A stretch of DNA of 64,000 nt from Pseudoscleropodium purum. Taxonomy: Eukaryota; Streptophyta; Bryopsida; Hypnales; Brachytheciaceae. The notes under the pieces were generated by a model that worked only from the letters and a program-made list of their open reading frames with translations, was not told the DNA's origin and did no database searches. This document shows, piece after piece, positions 47,401 to 57,600 of this stretch. The translations under genes were made by a program, and so were the position numbers. The number at the start of each line of letters is the position of its first letter. The stretch's first letter is position 1. The stretch is from the NCBI GenBank assembly GCA_963969395.1, contig OZ017796.1:6140501-6204500 (forward strand). Direction: 5' to 3'.

Positions 47401-47993
47401 TAGTGGATAATGCTCCCAATATCGGAGCAGATGGTAGACCCTCTGAAAGCACTGTAGTCTATGCGGTGGGTCAATATACTACTCGCGGTTCTGGTGGTCG
47501 TGGTGGTCGTAGTGGTCGTGGAGGAAGAAACAATGATGGAGACCACGGAGACACAGTGTCAATAGCTCGCAAACGTCCGCATCGTGGAGTTGGAGTCAGG
47601 TTAGCTGAGCAACAAGTATTGCCATTTTTGCAGACTTATACTCCGGGACCTACATCCTCAACCCCAGCATTTGTGATTCTTGGAGGCCTAGTTATAAATT
47701 CTGATGCGGAGGACCCAGATGCTAGAAGACACAAAATGTTGCGGTTGAACCGTAGTGGTGGAAATAGAATCACGGAGGTCCGCAATGAGAACTCAGAGTT
47801 TGAAGGTCAACAAACAGACGGAGATGAACATGTTGGAAGTGAAGATTATGCAGACGGGGATGATGAGTACGACGAGGACTGTGACGAAGCCCCGGATGAC
47901 GACGATTTGCTCATTCGCCATGTTGAGCGAGCAGGCCCTTCTACTCAAGCAATTCGCCGATCAAGTCGTTTCAAAGATGTAGGCGAACCATGA
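44490..47993 (+). CDS. hAT superfamily transposase, 1167 aa
   Basis: The ATG is at 44490, preceded by GTG, which plants rarely use. A BED-like zinc finger covers about 11-56 (C26-x2-C29, H39-x3-H43). A DUF659/hAT catalytic core has CTDGWDD (Asp243), QICTDNASN (Asp304) and GCAAHALDLF. The C-terminal hAT dimerisation block has RWWKAIGDCFLSKIAKRVL and SSCERNFSMYSFVHNRNRNRL (Glu624). The Asp-Asp-Glu triad is thus present and the frame has no break, so the enzyme may be active. About 480 further residues follow: acidic (EEEEDD, DDNDND), then an RGG-like block (RGSGGRGGRSGRGG) and a second acidic tail. Typical plant hAT transposases end soon after the dimerisation block, so the extension is unusual. 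Confidence 0.93.
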   Translation: MVTNRKTTREWEPWYDFSIDGSKVTCVFCGGTTAYKREHAFAHYGYKAKSERAVCSKIPRAVRHKFAKCAGFVPQRTNLEDPHDGESIPRNPSVAAPNVATENINEHARNEGERGGRRHLEVLNENEDQLPTSNSEAASNFTRSRSLHQQQMVDAFNIAKRKELDEKWASFFYEANVPFNITRNPAFIEAVKATSLARFEYSPPSYHQLRTNLIEQKKLQIENEISAKTSFAVKNYGVTICTDGWDDVNRQPLINVMMSCPAGDVFMGSIDTTGQNKTMVYIANQLKTFIEKVGPNNVTQICTDNASNMLGAMDDVVRTYPHIFKQGCAAHALDLFLEDWAKLLDFKDLIARAKTVCNYIRNHHATMSTFRELSPNLQLVVPTETRFASHFLMLQRLVTLKPVLEQLGGQPRVQNYVAALRNRQNGPQNWRDAMYVLNTIDDLTFWQRCKNYVFIVEDVLKALRVFDGREPAMGKAWITMHRLRRHVFQLREGPFFLPDHLATVMEETFEERWNMFFTDVHYAGALLNPYIKDNPALREDGTALRALHRVVQKMKDVVGVRFDDVIQEYVQYVEGEGPYSPDASLDIREAKLLPHRWWKAIGDCFLSKIAKRVLALTCSASSCERNFSMYSFVHNRNRNRLAVEKAKTLVYIYTNSRVLRQKPGADPVRWYDLNNVSEDSDPDELGPIPVDEPNRHREFDAMLAAEEEEDDMEANRPSPAPQANPHGWGRDMDHREEARNYYGEEDDMEDNIRHEAWGPWAPNPRLSPSPIHQEEQEDEIGNEVDPFVFPVEEDEAIVGDDNVQNDDNDNDEDNDDDIPPPQNNRENRDDENGGNGGNGTNPTVLDHEGPIEDAPMIVSDNRLGGPNNVNADVHRHLRASLENTRTSETIDIIEPTGNIPRLFDVQCVRNRGGARGVNRIHPPSSVAIPSTMQEHRTFGPPRQHSSPNISGNSNPKSFQEGLRSVGDGNVVVDNAPNIGADGRPSESTVVYAVGQYTTRGSGGRGGRSGRGGRNNDGDHGDTVSIARKRPHRGVGVRLAEQQVLPFLQTYTPGPTSSTPAFVILGGLVINSDAEDPDARRHKMLRLNRSGGNRITEVRNENSEFEGQQTDGDEHVGSEDYADGDDEYDEDCDEAPDDDDLLIRHVERAGPSTQAIRRSSRFKDVGEP

Positions 47994-48695
47994 GCACACG
48001 TAGGACATGTAGGCAATTCTTAAAATGACCTATGTGTAAAGAATGAGTAGTAAGTTGTGAGGTAACAATATGACAGGAGCACAAGTTGACAAAGTCTGGA
48101 AGTCTCATTTTCATAGTCATGTTATCAGATTATGTATGGACGAAATCCCAGATTATTTGTGTTTTTCGCAAAGAAACATGCATATATATTGCTTGTAGCT
48201 TGATGTTGTGTGATGCATTTGAATTATCTTGTCCATAGCCATGACTTTGTAAGAGGAAACTCAGGAAAGTGAAATGTATTAATTTCTCATGAAATGAATA
48301 ATTTAATGAATTCATAGAATTGTAGATAATTGGAATATAAAAGCAGTGGTGTATGTAAGCATTGACTACTTCTTTTTTTTTTCTATCAAAAGCAGGAGTT
48401 AAGGTAACCAAAGCCCAAGGGGCCATAAAAGCAATCACTTTCTATTTTTTTTTAAAACAAGAAATAAAATTGTGTGGTCCTTTGGAGAAAAAAGAGATCA
48501 TCCATAAATAGTGACTAACAATGGTTTGGTAATTAAAGTATTTTACTTTAGAGGATAACAAATGGGGCATCAAAACATTCACTCAGATATCTTTTTTGAT
48601 CAAAGTAGGTAGAGTAATTAAAAGGTCAGCAAAGCATTGTTTTTTCGGAAATAATATAGAAGACTTTAGAATAACCCCAAACACGCCTAGACACG
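47994..48695. other. 3' flank of transposase, AT-rich
   Basis: No gene seen. Contains the likely transcript end; a polyadenylation site was not resolved. Confidence 0.4.
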
Positions 48696-49027
48696 AATAC
48701 GTCCCCGCCCATACTGAAGTACGTCCCCGCCCAGACAAAAGTACGTCCCCGCCTCATCATGACGTCCCCGCCCAGACAAAAGTAAGTCCCCGCCTCACCA
48801 TGACGTCCCCGCCCAAACCTAAGTACGTCCCCGCCTCTACGTCAGCGCGCTGATTGCAACGTGGCTGGCCACGTCAAACACTTCCAGTCAGGAGTAGGGA
48901 AAATTTTGATTAGGGGCAGAATTTCCTGCCCGAAGTGTCCGCTTAGGGTTGGACAAGTCCGTCCGTCCGTTTTGTCCGTCCGTCCGGGACGTCTGGTGAC
49001 CCTGAAGCGTCCGATTTGACAACCCTG
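48696..49027. repeat. Right subterminal arrays of element II
   Basis: Six to seven ACGTCCCCGCC units (48703-48835), a CCACGT motif (48869-48875), then GTCCGTCCG units (48957-48990) and the terminus TTTGACAACCCTG. The order mirrors the left end. Confidence 0.75.
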
Positions 49028-49035
49028 GTTGACAG
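49028..49035 (+). repeat. Right target-site duplication of element II
   Basis: GTTGACAG; it belongs to the terminal repeat of the interrupted family A MITE. Confidence 0.85.
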
Positions 49036-49647
49036 GACGGTCGGACGTCCGGGACGTTTGGACGCGGATGTTGTGTCCGTAGTGTCCGCTGACATTCGCG
49101 GACGCCGTCCGCCCCGTCCGCCCCGATACCCGTTCACCCGGTTACAACCGTCCGATCAACACGCAAATTGATCTGGTCCGCATGATCTGGACGTCCGCCC
49201 CGCCCGTTCGCCTTCCGACGGCCGAAGGGATGCTGCGTCCGCTAGCGTCCGTGAGGACGGACGTCCGGGTTATGGACACCTTTTTCGGGCAGACGTAGAG
49301 ATTCGTCAACCCTGCCGTTTTGTTTGTCACTATATATCACCATGAATTTCAACCTATTAAATTCATTTCTAAAATTCCTAGACATTAGCAATTTAAAAAA
49401 CCAAGTCATGAAAAGATCGAAATTTCATGGACATGGCCAGTATCTGAAGGAAATTTCTTCTAAACATACATTTTAATTTTAAAATGGCAAAGTTATGTGC
49501 AAATTACTATTACTAAAAAAAACTTAATAATCTGTACTTGTCTTGGTTAACAAAGGATTAGCAATTATGCATATAATTTTTGGAAATTAAAAATTGGACA
49601 TTTGCCAATTTGATTGAAATGGAGTATCTGTTTCGTTCATCACTGAA

Positions 49648-49961
49648 CATGGTTGTCATAGTGGATGGACATCCGGTTCGCCTGTCCGTTAGAGGTCCCG
49701 CCTGTCCGATACAGTCAGCACATAGTTGACTTTCTGATAATGGAAAAATAGGCCACGTGGATGCTATGTACATTAAGGAACATGCTAGACGCGGACAAGA
49801 TCGTCCACACCCTAGATTTCGCATTCCGAGGTGACGTGTCATTCCGCAAAATTGCACAATTTACAAAATTAAAGCCGTCCAAACCGTCTGTCCGTCCGGT
49901 CCGGTTTACCCGTCTGTCTGTCCTGTTCGATGACCCTAACTCGCCCGTTATGACAACCATG
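49648..49961 (+). mobile_element. hAT MITE, family B, copy 1 (314 bp)
   Basis: Ends CATGGTTGTCATA and its complement TGACAACCATG. Duplication TCACTGAA (49640-49647) and TCACTGAG (49962-49969). The uninterrupted site is seen in copy 2 near 19137 (ATCACCGAGTAACAATCC). Its interior has CCACGTGGATGC, like element II. Confidence 0.9.
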
Positions 49962-50079
49962 TCACTGAGTAACAATCCCCAGATCTATAGTAGTCATGGC
50001 TGCCCAACTTCCTAAATTTGTGATAGCTTCACAAACTTCAAAACTATTACTTGAAATTATTTCAAATTCAATGAATTAT

Positions 50080-50713
50080 TTCAAATTTTCATTAAAATGG
50101 CAGTATTCCATATGCCATTCTCACACCTTGAAATTTAGGACAAGTATACATTGCTAACATTTAGGTCACTTTTAGATTTTAGAAATCTATGACAAGCATA
50201 GATATTAGACTAAGCATTTTAAGAAATCTAAGACTAGTATAAATTTCAGATATCTAGGAGAGTTGTAGATTTCAAAAATCTAGTACTGATGTAGATCTAG
50301 ATCTCTGTACAGCAGGGTTGACGAATCTCTACGTCTGCTCGAAAAAAGCATTCGTAACCCGGACATCCGGAGTTCCGAACGCACGAACGCTGGCGGACGT
50401 AACGTCCCTCCCGCGGTCAGAAAGCGGACGGGCAGGGCGGGGCGGACGCCCAGATCGTGCGGACCACATCAGTCCGCGTGTCGATCGGATGGCCGTAATC
50501 GGGCGGACGGGGGACAAGCGGACGCTGCGTCCGCCGGGACCGCGAATGTCAACGGACGTTGCAGACACAGTGTCCGGGTCTGAACGTCCGCGACGTCCGG
50601 ACGTCGTGTCAACCCTGCCATACAGAAAAAACGATTCAGACCGCGCGGTGCCGTGGTCTAAACTTCCAAAAGTGCCAAATTAACGGAATGGCACCATTTT
50701 AACGAAATTTGCC
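50080..50713. mobile_element. TIR MITE, family M, copy 2, with nested hAT MITE
   Basis: The left arm contains ATTTTCATTAAAATGG; the right arm is its complement. Likely 9-bp duplication ATGAATTAT (50071-50079) and ATGAATATG (50714-50722). Copy 2 of repeat R lacks it near 19250. Without the nested element it is about 320 bp, like 28583-28880. Confidence 0.7.
50313..50617 (+). mobile_element. hAT MITE, family A, copy 2 (305 bp)
   Basis: Starts CAGGGTTGACGAATC and ends GTGTCAACCCTG. Flanks CTGTACAG (50305-50312) and CCATACAG (50618-50625), 6/8. Family M copy 1 gives the empty site near 28770 (CTAGTATAGAAAAAA). Confidence 0.85.
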
Positions 50714-51583
50714 ATGAATATGCTGGTTGAGAGTTACTGCAACTTCCGTGATCATGCAGACTGATCTGCACCACCAATTGAAATCCATGGTTCCCAAAAC
50801 CAGGTGGTGTATGTACGTTGTTTGGATTTCAATTCAAGTTCAGCACCGTAGAATTGACTTCTTGTAAAATAGCACCCGACTGTAGAGATGTAGGTGAGAC
50901 TTTCTGAGTTATGCATTCCATGTTATTGCTTGACGGTTTAATGACGGTTTAATGACGTGTGACTTTTGCAATTTGACTTGTCTGCAACATGACATCACAA
51001 ACTGTCATGACAATGTCGTAACATTACAAATATATATATTATAATTGTATATCAACGTACTTCGATTTCCTGCAACGTACACCAACTAACTTAACAGCAG
51101 GATTGTCACTGGTATGTATATATGTCGGTATAAGTGCTGATAACCACCACCAGGAAAAGTCATTGGACAGAGCACGTGGAAATAAGAACTCACCGACTTT
51201 GAGTAAATTCCAAGACGTTCCCCCGGAACTAATTCTCCATGATTGACTGATCGATGGGTTGCCCTGGTGAAACAATTCTCCCTAGACTTACCGACTGGTG
51301 CTCGATCACTAGCTTGTTTTCAATGGTAGACCGTCATTTGAACAGACGACGTGGCACACTGACATTTGAGTTCCTCCCCGACATTTTATGTGATCGAGTG
51401 ATCATGTCCAATTCACGTGCACTTGCTAGACATCCCAAATTCCAAATCTAGTCAATCCGAAGACGGTGGAAGGAAGGTAGGTAGTCAATTTCAGGATCAC
51501 AACTACCTCGACACTGCTCTAGAAGAATAGGTCCTCCAGACATGGCAGCCACCGCGTCGGCAAAATTAACCGACGCTTCATAT

Positions 51584-51728
51584 TAACGTCAATTTCGTTA
51601 AATTGGTGATATTCTATTACATTGGCGCGAATCAGGCCACACCCACAATTCTAGACCTGTCCTAGATTGTGGCCTGAAATTAGACCTTTGTGAAGATATT
51701 TGTCCCTATTTTTTAGGGACGTTATAGA
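51584..51728. mobile_element. TIR MITE in repeat R, copy b
   Basis: Begins TAACGTCAATTTCGTTAAAT like 25257 and ends near GGGACGTTA. Interior diverged, contains an inverted TCAGGCCACA/TGTGGCCTGA. Confidence 0.5.
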
Positions 51729-52686
51729 TACTGCTCCGACAAATCGAGACACTTTTCACAGGATTTAGATCTTAATTAATTCCAAAACCCATTTCGTTGG
51801 GCACTAATTAATTTTCTGAATTTCTGAAACCTGTTTCGTATTGTTACGTTCCAGTGAACTTTTGACTGTCAAGACACGGTTTCCCAACAGATTTAGTACG
51901 TGCAATTACTGAATTTGGAGTCCCTTTTTTTCTTCTTAATCTTACCTTTTTTTGACGCAAATGATGAACATTCAAACGTTGCTAGTGACCAGCAGAGTCA
52001 CGATCTGTAAGGGCCGAGAGAAGTGTGTGCAAGTTGTCGACGGATGACGGTTCAAATTACAGACACGAGTTGATAATGTGTCTGCAATTCTGCGTGTTGG
52101 CCAATTCAAAGACTGCGCCGAATTGATCATTATACCAACATCGCATGTCTGCCAGATCAATTTAGTTGTGTTTAAACTTCTAGTTAACAAAAAAGTTTAA
52201 TTCAGTCTGCAGTCCCTTAACATCACTGTCCGGTGAGAGAATACACGATAGCGGTAGCTAGTTTGGGGACATAGATGCAAGTCAAAACCCAGGAGATTCA
52301 TCAGCTTCAAACTCTGTTACCACCACGTTTCGTAACATGAATCCATCCGTCTTTGATTGAAGAGTTTGTCTGACAGCACGTTCTTCATACTCTATATAAC
52401 GACACATCTCCAACTGAACTCCACACTCACCCAGTGATCGATTCATCAGATTTCCAATCGAGAGCAAGCTATCACTGCAAGTGCCGTGCCGTGCTCTCAA
52501 CCACTTTGACAGAGGTTTCGCACTAGTGTTCATTGGCAAGTGACTGGTAATCTGAGACCAGAAATTCACATAAGATTTCTCAGTCTGTGAGCTGCGAAAG
52601 CTATTCACAACGCGTGGCTAGTTGCTGTTCAGTACTGAGTGTGTCAATTTTGGTTGAGTTCGGGAAGAGATTTGCAGCGGTTGATC

Positions 52687-52800
52687 ATGGCGCCATTGGT
52701 GGAGAATCTGATCCCAATTGCAAATGGCTCTGAAGGAGACGGAAATAGAACTCCAGATCACGCATGCGAGACTAAGGGCTGCCCCATTTGTGGCACTTGA
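52687..52800 (+). CDS. Conserved small ORF in repeat R (37 aa), copy 4
   Basis: ATG to TGA, MAPLVENLIPIANGSEGD start and KGCPICGT end. Almost identical to 24174-24287. CAGGTACGT donor-like text lies 5 bases after the stop, so a spliced longer product is possible. Family unknown. Confidence 0.3.
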   Translation: MAPLVENLIPIANGSEGDGNRTPDHACETKGCPICGT

Positions 52801-53828
52801 TCCAGGTACGTGGCCAGGTAACCTGTTGGAGCCGACGTACGTTGTGCACACTGTGACCGTGCCAAGTCCTGCCTGCCCGGAATTCTATTCAATATGTGAC
52901 ACATGTACAGTTCTCACGTCGCATTGACGATGAGATTGGCAGCTAGTGGAAGGTACAGACTCAATTAATTAATTAGCCCAAGCTTCTCTTAATCAGATTC
53001 ATTCTGGATGTTGTTGAGATTAGCATTAATTGGAGTAGTATGCGTCTTCATGATTATGAAGCCTAGAATTATGATCTATTTTCATTTGGGTGATAGATCG
53101 ATATTAGGATAAGGTGCTCACCACAAATGCAAACTGGTTTGGTTGCATTGAGGCACACCATTTGTTTCGATTCTGCTCTGGAGGATCAATAAATCAAGTA
53201 CCTTCTTGTCTGCATGCGAACTTGTATGTCCATTTAGAAGAGGTCAAGAGTTCGTGCTCATGAATGTATTTAGTGACATGCATGCGTGCTGGCCTAGCCA
53301 GGGCTTCTCATATTCACGAATGAGAAAAAAATCTTAGGGAGTCGTAAATCGATAGATATTAATAATAATGAATTGGTTTGTGAATGAAGTCCAAACAACA
53401 AACCAACTGTGATAGTTGTTTAGACCAATTGTAGAACTAGAACTTGATCTAGATATGTATTTGAGATGTCCAAGTTCTATAACTCCAAATCAAATTGTGG
53501 AACTTCAAATCTTTGCATATATGTTGTATATTTTAGAGCTCTAGGCATTTAAACGTCTCAATTTTGGTGCTGTAAAATTATCATGCCTGGACGTTTAAAA
53601 CATTCACCTCAGTGAACAATTATGAGATTAGGCAGTCATACAACCTTTGCATCTGCCAGGACTGGTGCAATGATCATATATGGAGCTCTTCCCATGTAAT
53701 TTATCCTTTTCTAACTAACTCTTTCACTGGGTGAAGCATTTGGTTTCGGCAATCTTAAGATCATGCTTGTGTTTTGGAATGTAGGCAGGGTTGTCATATA
53801 TCATTTCCTAGGTTAATTGATTAAATAG

Positions 53829-54122
53829 TCAATTTCATTAAAATGGTGGTATTCCGGATGCCATTTGTACGATGGTGGATTATTCCGACTGCCATTCATA
53901 CAATAGCAAAAGAGAGTTTTCTATCACAAGGAGCCACAAAACACTACCCTGTGTGTGCATGGAAGGTGTAGGCATGTCGAACCGCTCATAAAACCAACAA
54001 AATTCACAACTCCATCACCCTTTCTCCAAAAACAATCCCATTTTTTGTTGAGATTTTTAGCCTTTCACCAAAATAGTTTCCCGCCATTTTAACAGAATAC
54101 CGCCGTTTTATTGAAATTCCTC
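53829..54122. mobile_element. TIR MITE, family M, copy 3
   Basis: Left arm CAATTTCATTAAAATGGTGG, right arm CGCCGTTTTATTGAAATTCC. Copy 3 of repeat R has no insert at the matching place near 23020. Interior shorter and different from the other two copies. Confidence 0.65.
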
Positions 54123-54640
54123 ATTTAAGCAGTCTGGAAAGCTTATTGCAACATAACTTTTTATTTTATTTTTTAATCTGTTTATATTCAGACACTGCTG
54201 TCCATTGTGCACACTCTAATGATATGAAAATTTCTTGAGCAATTAATCTCTTTAGATTTTGAGGGTGTACTTTTGCGCAGTGCTACCGGTCTGGGAGTAA
54301 GCCACTCGATCATCTGGGTCTTCTTTAGCAATCTTGAGCAATCCAATCTTTGAGAGGACACATTGTCAAGTGCCAATTTTTGTGGACCAGCCTTTGCTGT
54401 GGCTTGGAGGCTTTTTGAGAGCTACTTGGCAACACTGGAATGTTTAATTTAATTTCCCTTGATGACAAAGCAGTTAGTGAAGTTTATCAAAAATTCTATT
54501 TTGAGGCTTCAAATACAACAACACTTTCATCCTTAAAGGACATTTGAGGTCCTAGGAGAGCTGCCCAAACTAGGATTTCAAAATCTTTCTTATGTGGGTA
54601 TCATGTAGCTTGTTCAACTGACCAATCATTGATGAGTTTT

Positions 54641-57600
54641 TGTCTTCCTCAAGGCCATGGGCAACCTCAAAGCTAATATCCAAATTTTCTATAAATTTGC
54701 CCAATGCAAAAATTAGAAGTGCAAATTGTGATTGAAAACCCAAGACTTAAATTTATAAATGCATCTCGTGAAGACAAAGAGAATGATATCAAGAAGTTTA
54801 CATATTCTTGAGTATTAAAGAAGGTCTTGAAAAACCATGCTTATCGTACCAACGTTGTCCTATTGAACATCACGACATGACATCTCAGACATCTTGTAGA
54901 CCTCATGTTCATCTAATAGAGTCAAAAATAGGTTGACTTTATTGTTGACTTTCAAATGAATTACCCCCTATTTGTGTAAGCCTTTGTGAATGTCATGTAG
55001 CATCTACTTGGCCTTTTGGAGGCATATGCAAGTAATATAGAAGGGTGACTAGTGGTACTGCATCTTCTTCTAGGATGATTGTAATTGGGCCAAGAACAAT
55101 CGGAAGTGGGCAAACAATGACTTCAAGTTGGCAAAGAATGATTACTGGTGGAAAAATACTAGAAAAATTTTGAACTCTAAAAATGCCCCTCAAGAATTGA
55201 CATACAAAGCTACTTATTGAAGGCTAGAGATGATAGTCTAAGTACACAAATATGTACATAATTGTGTCACTACCCTGCATGAATTTCATTAAGTGCACGT
55301 GAACTTGTCAAAATAAAGAATTCACTTATAATACCAAGGATTTGAATGACAAAAAGTTCCTATTTAATAGCTTATTGTTCAATAAGAAGCATTTTATTAT
55401 ACAAGCATCATGAGCATCAAGTACCTATGATCTTTTTTAAATAAAAAATTCATTCATAGTACTAAAGAATCAAATGACAAGAAGTAACTAATGTCTTATT
55501 GTCCAATAAGAAGCATATTATTGTAGAAACATGATGAGCCATTAATTAGTACGTAGTTGCACCAAATTTGTCCTTCTCCATATAATAAATTTCCTCAATG
55601 TACTTAGGATTTGAATGACAAGAAGTACCTAATGTCCCATTGTCCAATAAAAGGCATACAAATTTTTAAACATCATGATGTCAAAAATGTGTGGAAATAG
55701 GGAAAAATATCATTCCTTCTTTTGACAAGTATACCTTTAAATCCAATTAAGGCCATTCTAAAAGTCTCTTGGAAGGCCTAAATTTCTTCTAGTGGAACAA
55801 CTATGAGTTGGATAAAGGGTAATTTTGGTCTTCAAGTGAACAGCAACTATAGGTGGGCAGAATGGAGTGTGCAAATAAAGCACATGCATATGCAAAGGGG
55901 TCACTAGAAGAAGAAAAAAGTCCAATCTCCTTAAAAAAGCAAAAATTGTGAAAAATAAAAAAGATGTTTTAAGTATATGAATCTTCATCCCTCATTTTTA
56001 TTTTAAAATCAATGTATCAAACACTACATGATGAGGATGAATTTTTACAAATTGCAAATAATTTTAAAAAAAAAGTACTTATTTAACCCCTAAAGTCCTA
56101 TTGTTGTCTCAAGGGACAAAATGGATTTTGAGTAGGTTTCATAGTCTCAATTTTGTCATGATTTTTCAAAAAAAATTTGGGGATAGGAAAACACACATCG
56201 GCTATTTAGAGTTGAAATAGAAATTATATTACTTAAAACTCTTGTCTATATAGAAAGATTTGATTCATTCTATTTGAACTAGTGATGAAAAAATTATGAA
56301 CAATCTTATTTTTTAGAAAATCTAAGCATCTTCTTGAAAAAATAACTTATGGGATTTATTTTTGACTGAAATTTTCACAATTTAAAAAAAATTGATTCAC
56401 AAGGTTTAGTTCACTTGCTAAAACAATCTCACTTTTGGGACTATTGTATTTCAATTCTAAAATTAAATCATGGATGATTAAAATATGACTCTACATTCTT
56501 TTATTTTAATAAATAAGGCCTTTTATCTTAGAATTATGAACTATTTAGTATTTGGTTTAATCTTGAACCTACTTCTAAAAAGAAATTTTTTAAAAGAATG
56601 AAAATCAAATAAGTTTTTTAATAAAAATTTCATGGAATTTCAACTTAAATTTTGAACATAAATTTTTTTATTCAACAAGTTAAGTACAAAAGTTTTAAGC
56701 TAAAAAGGTTCAAAGTTTGAAAATCTAGGCAATCAAGGTGAAAAAAAATAGTTTTTTTAATTTCAAGTGCAAATGTCTTGCAATCCACGTGGTTAAAGTT
56801 TCTAAAATTTCCTCTACACATTCTTATACCATTCTCATACAAGATCCTATGGTTAGATTTGTGATAAAAACAATTTCTAACTAAAGGTTTTGCACTTTAC
56901 AATAGAAATGGCAATCTTAAGTGTAATTTAATGGAAAAAAGGCCTTTTAGGATCTTCATGGGTTAAATCTCTACCTTTATCTTTTCTTTTAATAATTCAA
57001 CATGACAAATAATAGAGAAGTCCTTAATTAACCTCTAAAGGTCGGAGACTATGTTTTCACCCAAACTACTCCAAAACTTCCATTTTTGATAAAAGCATCA
57101 AATTTTAGATGAAAAACATTTTTGGACACATATAATTGTAGGATCTTGTAGTAAACTATTTTGAAAAGATGTGGAAAAAATTTCAAAATTTTCCATCATG
57201 TAGATTGCAAGATATTAATGTTTGAAGTGACAAAAGCCATTTTTTTGACCCTGTGAAAATATGGGCAAATGCACTTCACAAGGTCACATTTTCATGAAAA
57301 AAATGTCCAAAATGATGGTTACTCTTTGGATTCATTCATCAAGTCAAGTTGGCTACATGCTTAAAATTTTTTAAATCATTTGGAATTGCACAACATATAG
57401 AAAAAAAAATAGTAAATAGATAGAAGTACAAAGTGATTCAAAACACTAAATTGTTAAGAATTTAATTATGGAACTGAAAAATTCCAATCCCAACGGTGGT
57501 AATGTAGTAATAAACAATCTACATCATATCATTTTATTTTTTTCAAAAAATATTAAAAATTGAGTTAAATAAAGGATTCTAAAGTTTATTTTTGAGTAGG

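Larger units (their letters stand above)
30506..49027. mobile_element. Giant autonomous-looking hAT element II (18.5 kb) with kinase, coiled-coil and RING cargo
   Basis: The left end is CAGGGTTGTCAAACTGGACG; the right end read inward is CAGGGTTGTCAAATCGGACG, giving a 13-bp perfect inverted repeat and GGACG. The flanking 8-mers are GTTGACAA (30498-30505) and GTTGACAG (49028-49035), matching 7/8. The element lies inside a family A MITE whose outer duplication is perfect, so both borders are independently fixed. Both ends have the same inward order: GTCCG array, CCACGTG-like motif, then an ACGTCCCCGCC array (30520-30765; 48700-49010). It encodes a hAT transposase (44490-47993, +), a kinase (34122-35699, -), a coiled-coil protein (36153-37067, +) and a RING-H2 protein (39103-41313, -), all open. 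Autonomous hATs are usually about 3-5 kb with a single gene, so size and gene number are exceptional. Confidence 0.9.
30494..49314 (-). mobile_element. hAT MITE, family A, split by element II
   Basis: The left 12 bp (30494-30505, TAGGGTTGACAA) and the right part (49028-49314, ending TCGTCAACCCTG) together make a family A MITE of about 290 bp in the orientation opposite to 13497. Its own 8-bp duplication CCGTTTTG is perfect at 30486-30493 and 49315-49322. The 18.5 kb between the halves is element II. Confidence 0.88.
49330..54640 (+). repeat. Large dispersed repeat R, copy 4
   Basis: Same landmarks and order as copy 1, extending to about 54.63 kb (matching 22.5 kb of copy 3). It is interrupted by MITEs at 49648, 50080 (with 50313 nested), 51584 and 53829; the other copies provide empty sites. 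Confidence 0.75.

Noticed and set aside
48700..48840. Regular short repeats resembling a CRISPR array
   Set aside because: Units vary in sequence and spacing, there are no constant-length spacers or cas genes, and the setting is a plant nuclear genome.
48942..49027. A separate 86-bp MITE between AGGGTTGG and CAACCCTG
   Set aside because: Its flanks give no duplication, while pairing 49027 with 30506 gives matching termini and duplications; it is the subterminal region of element II.
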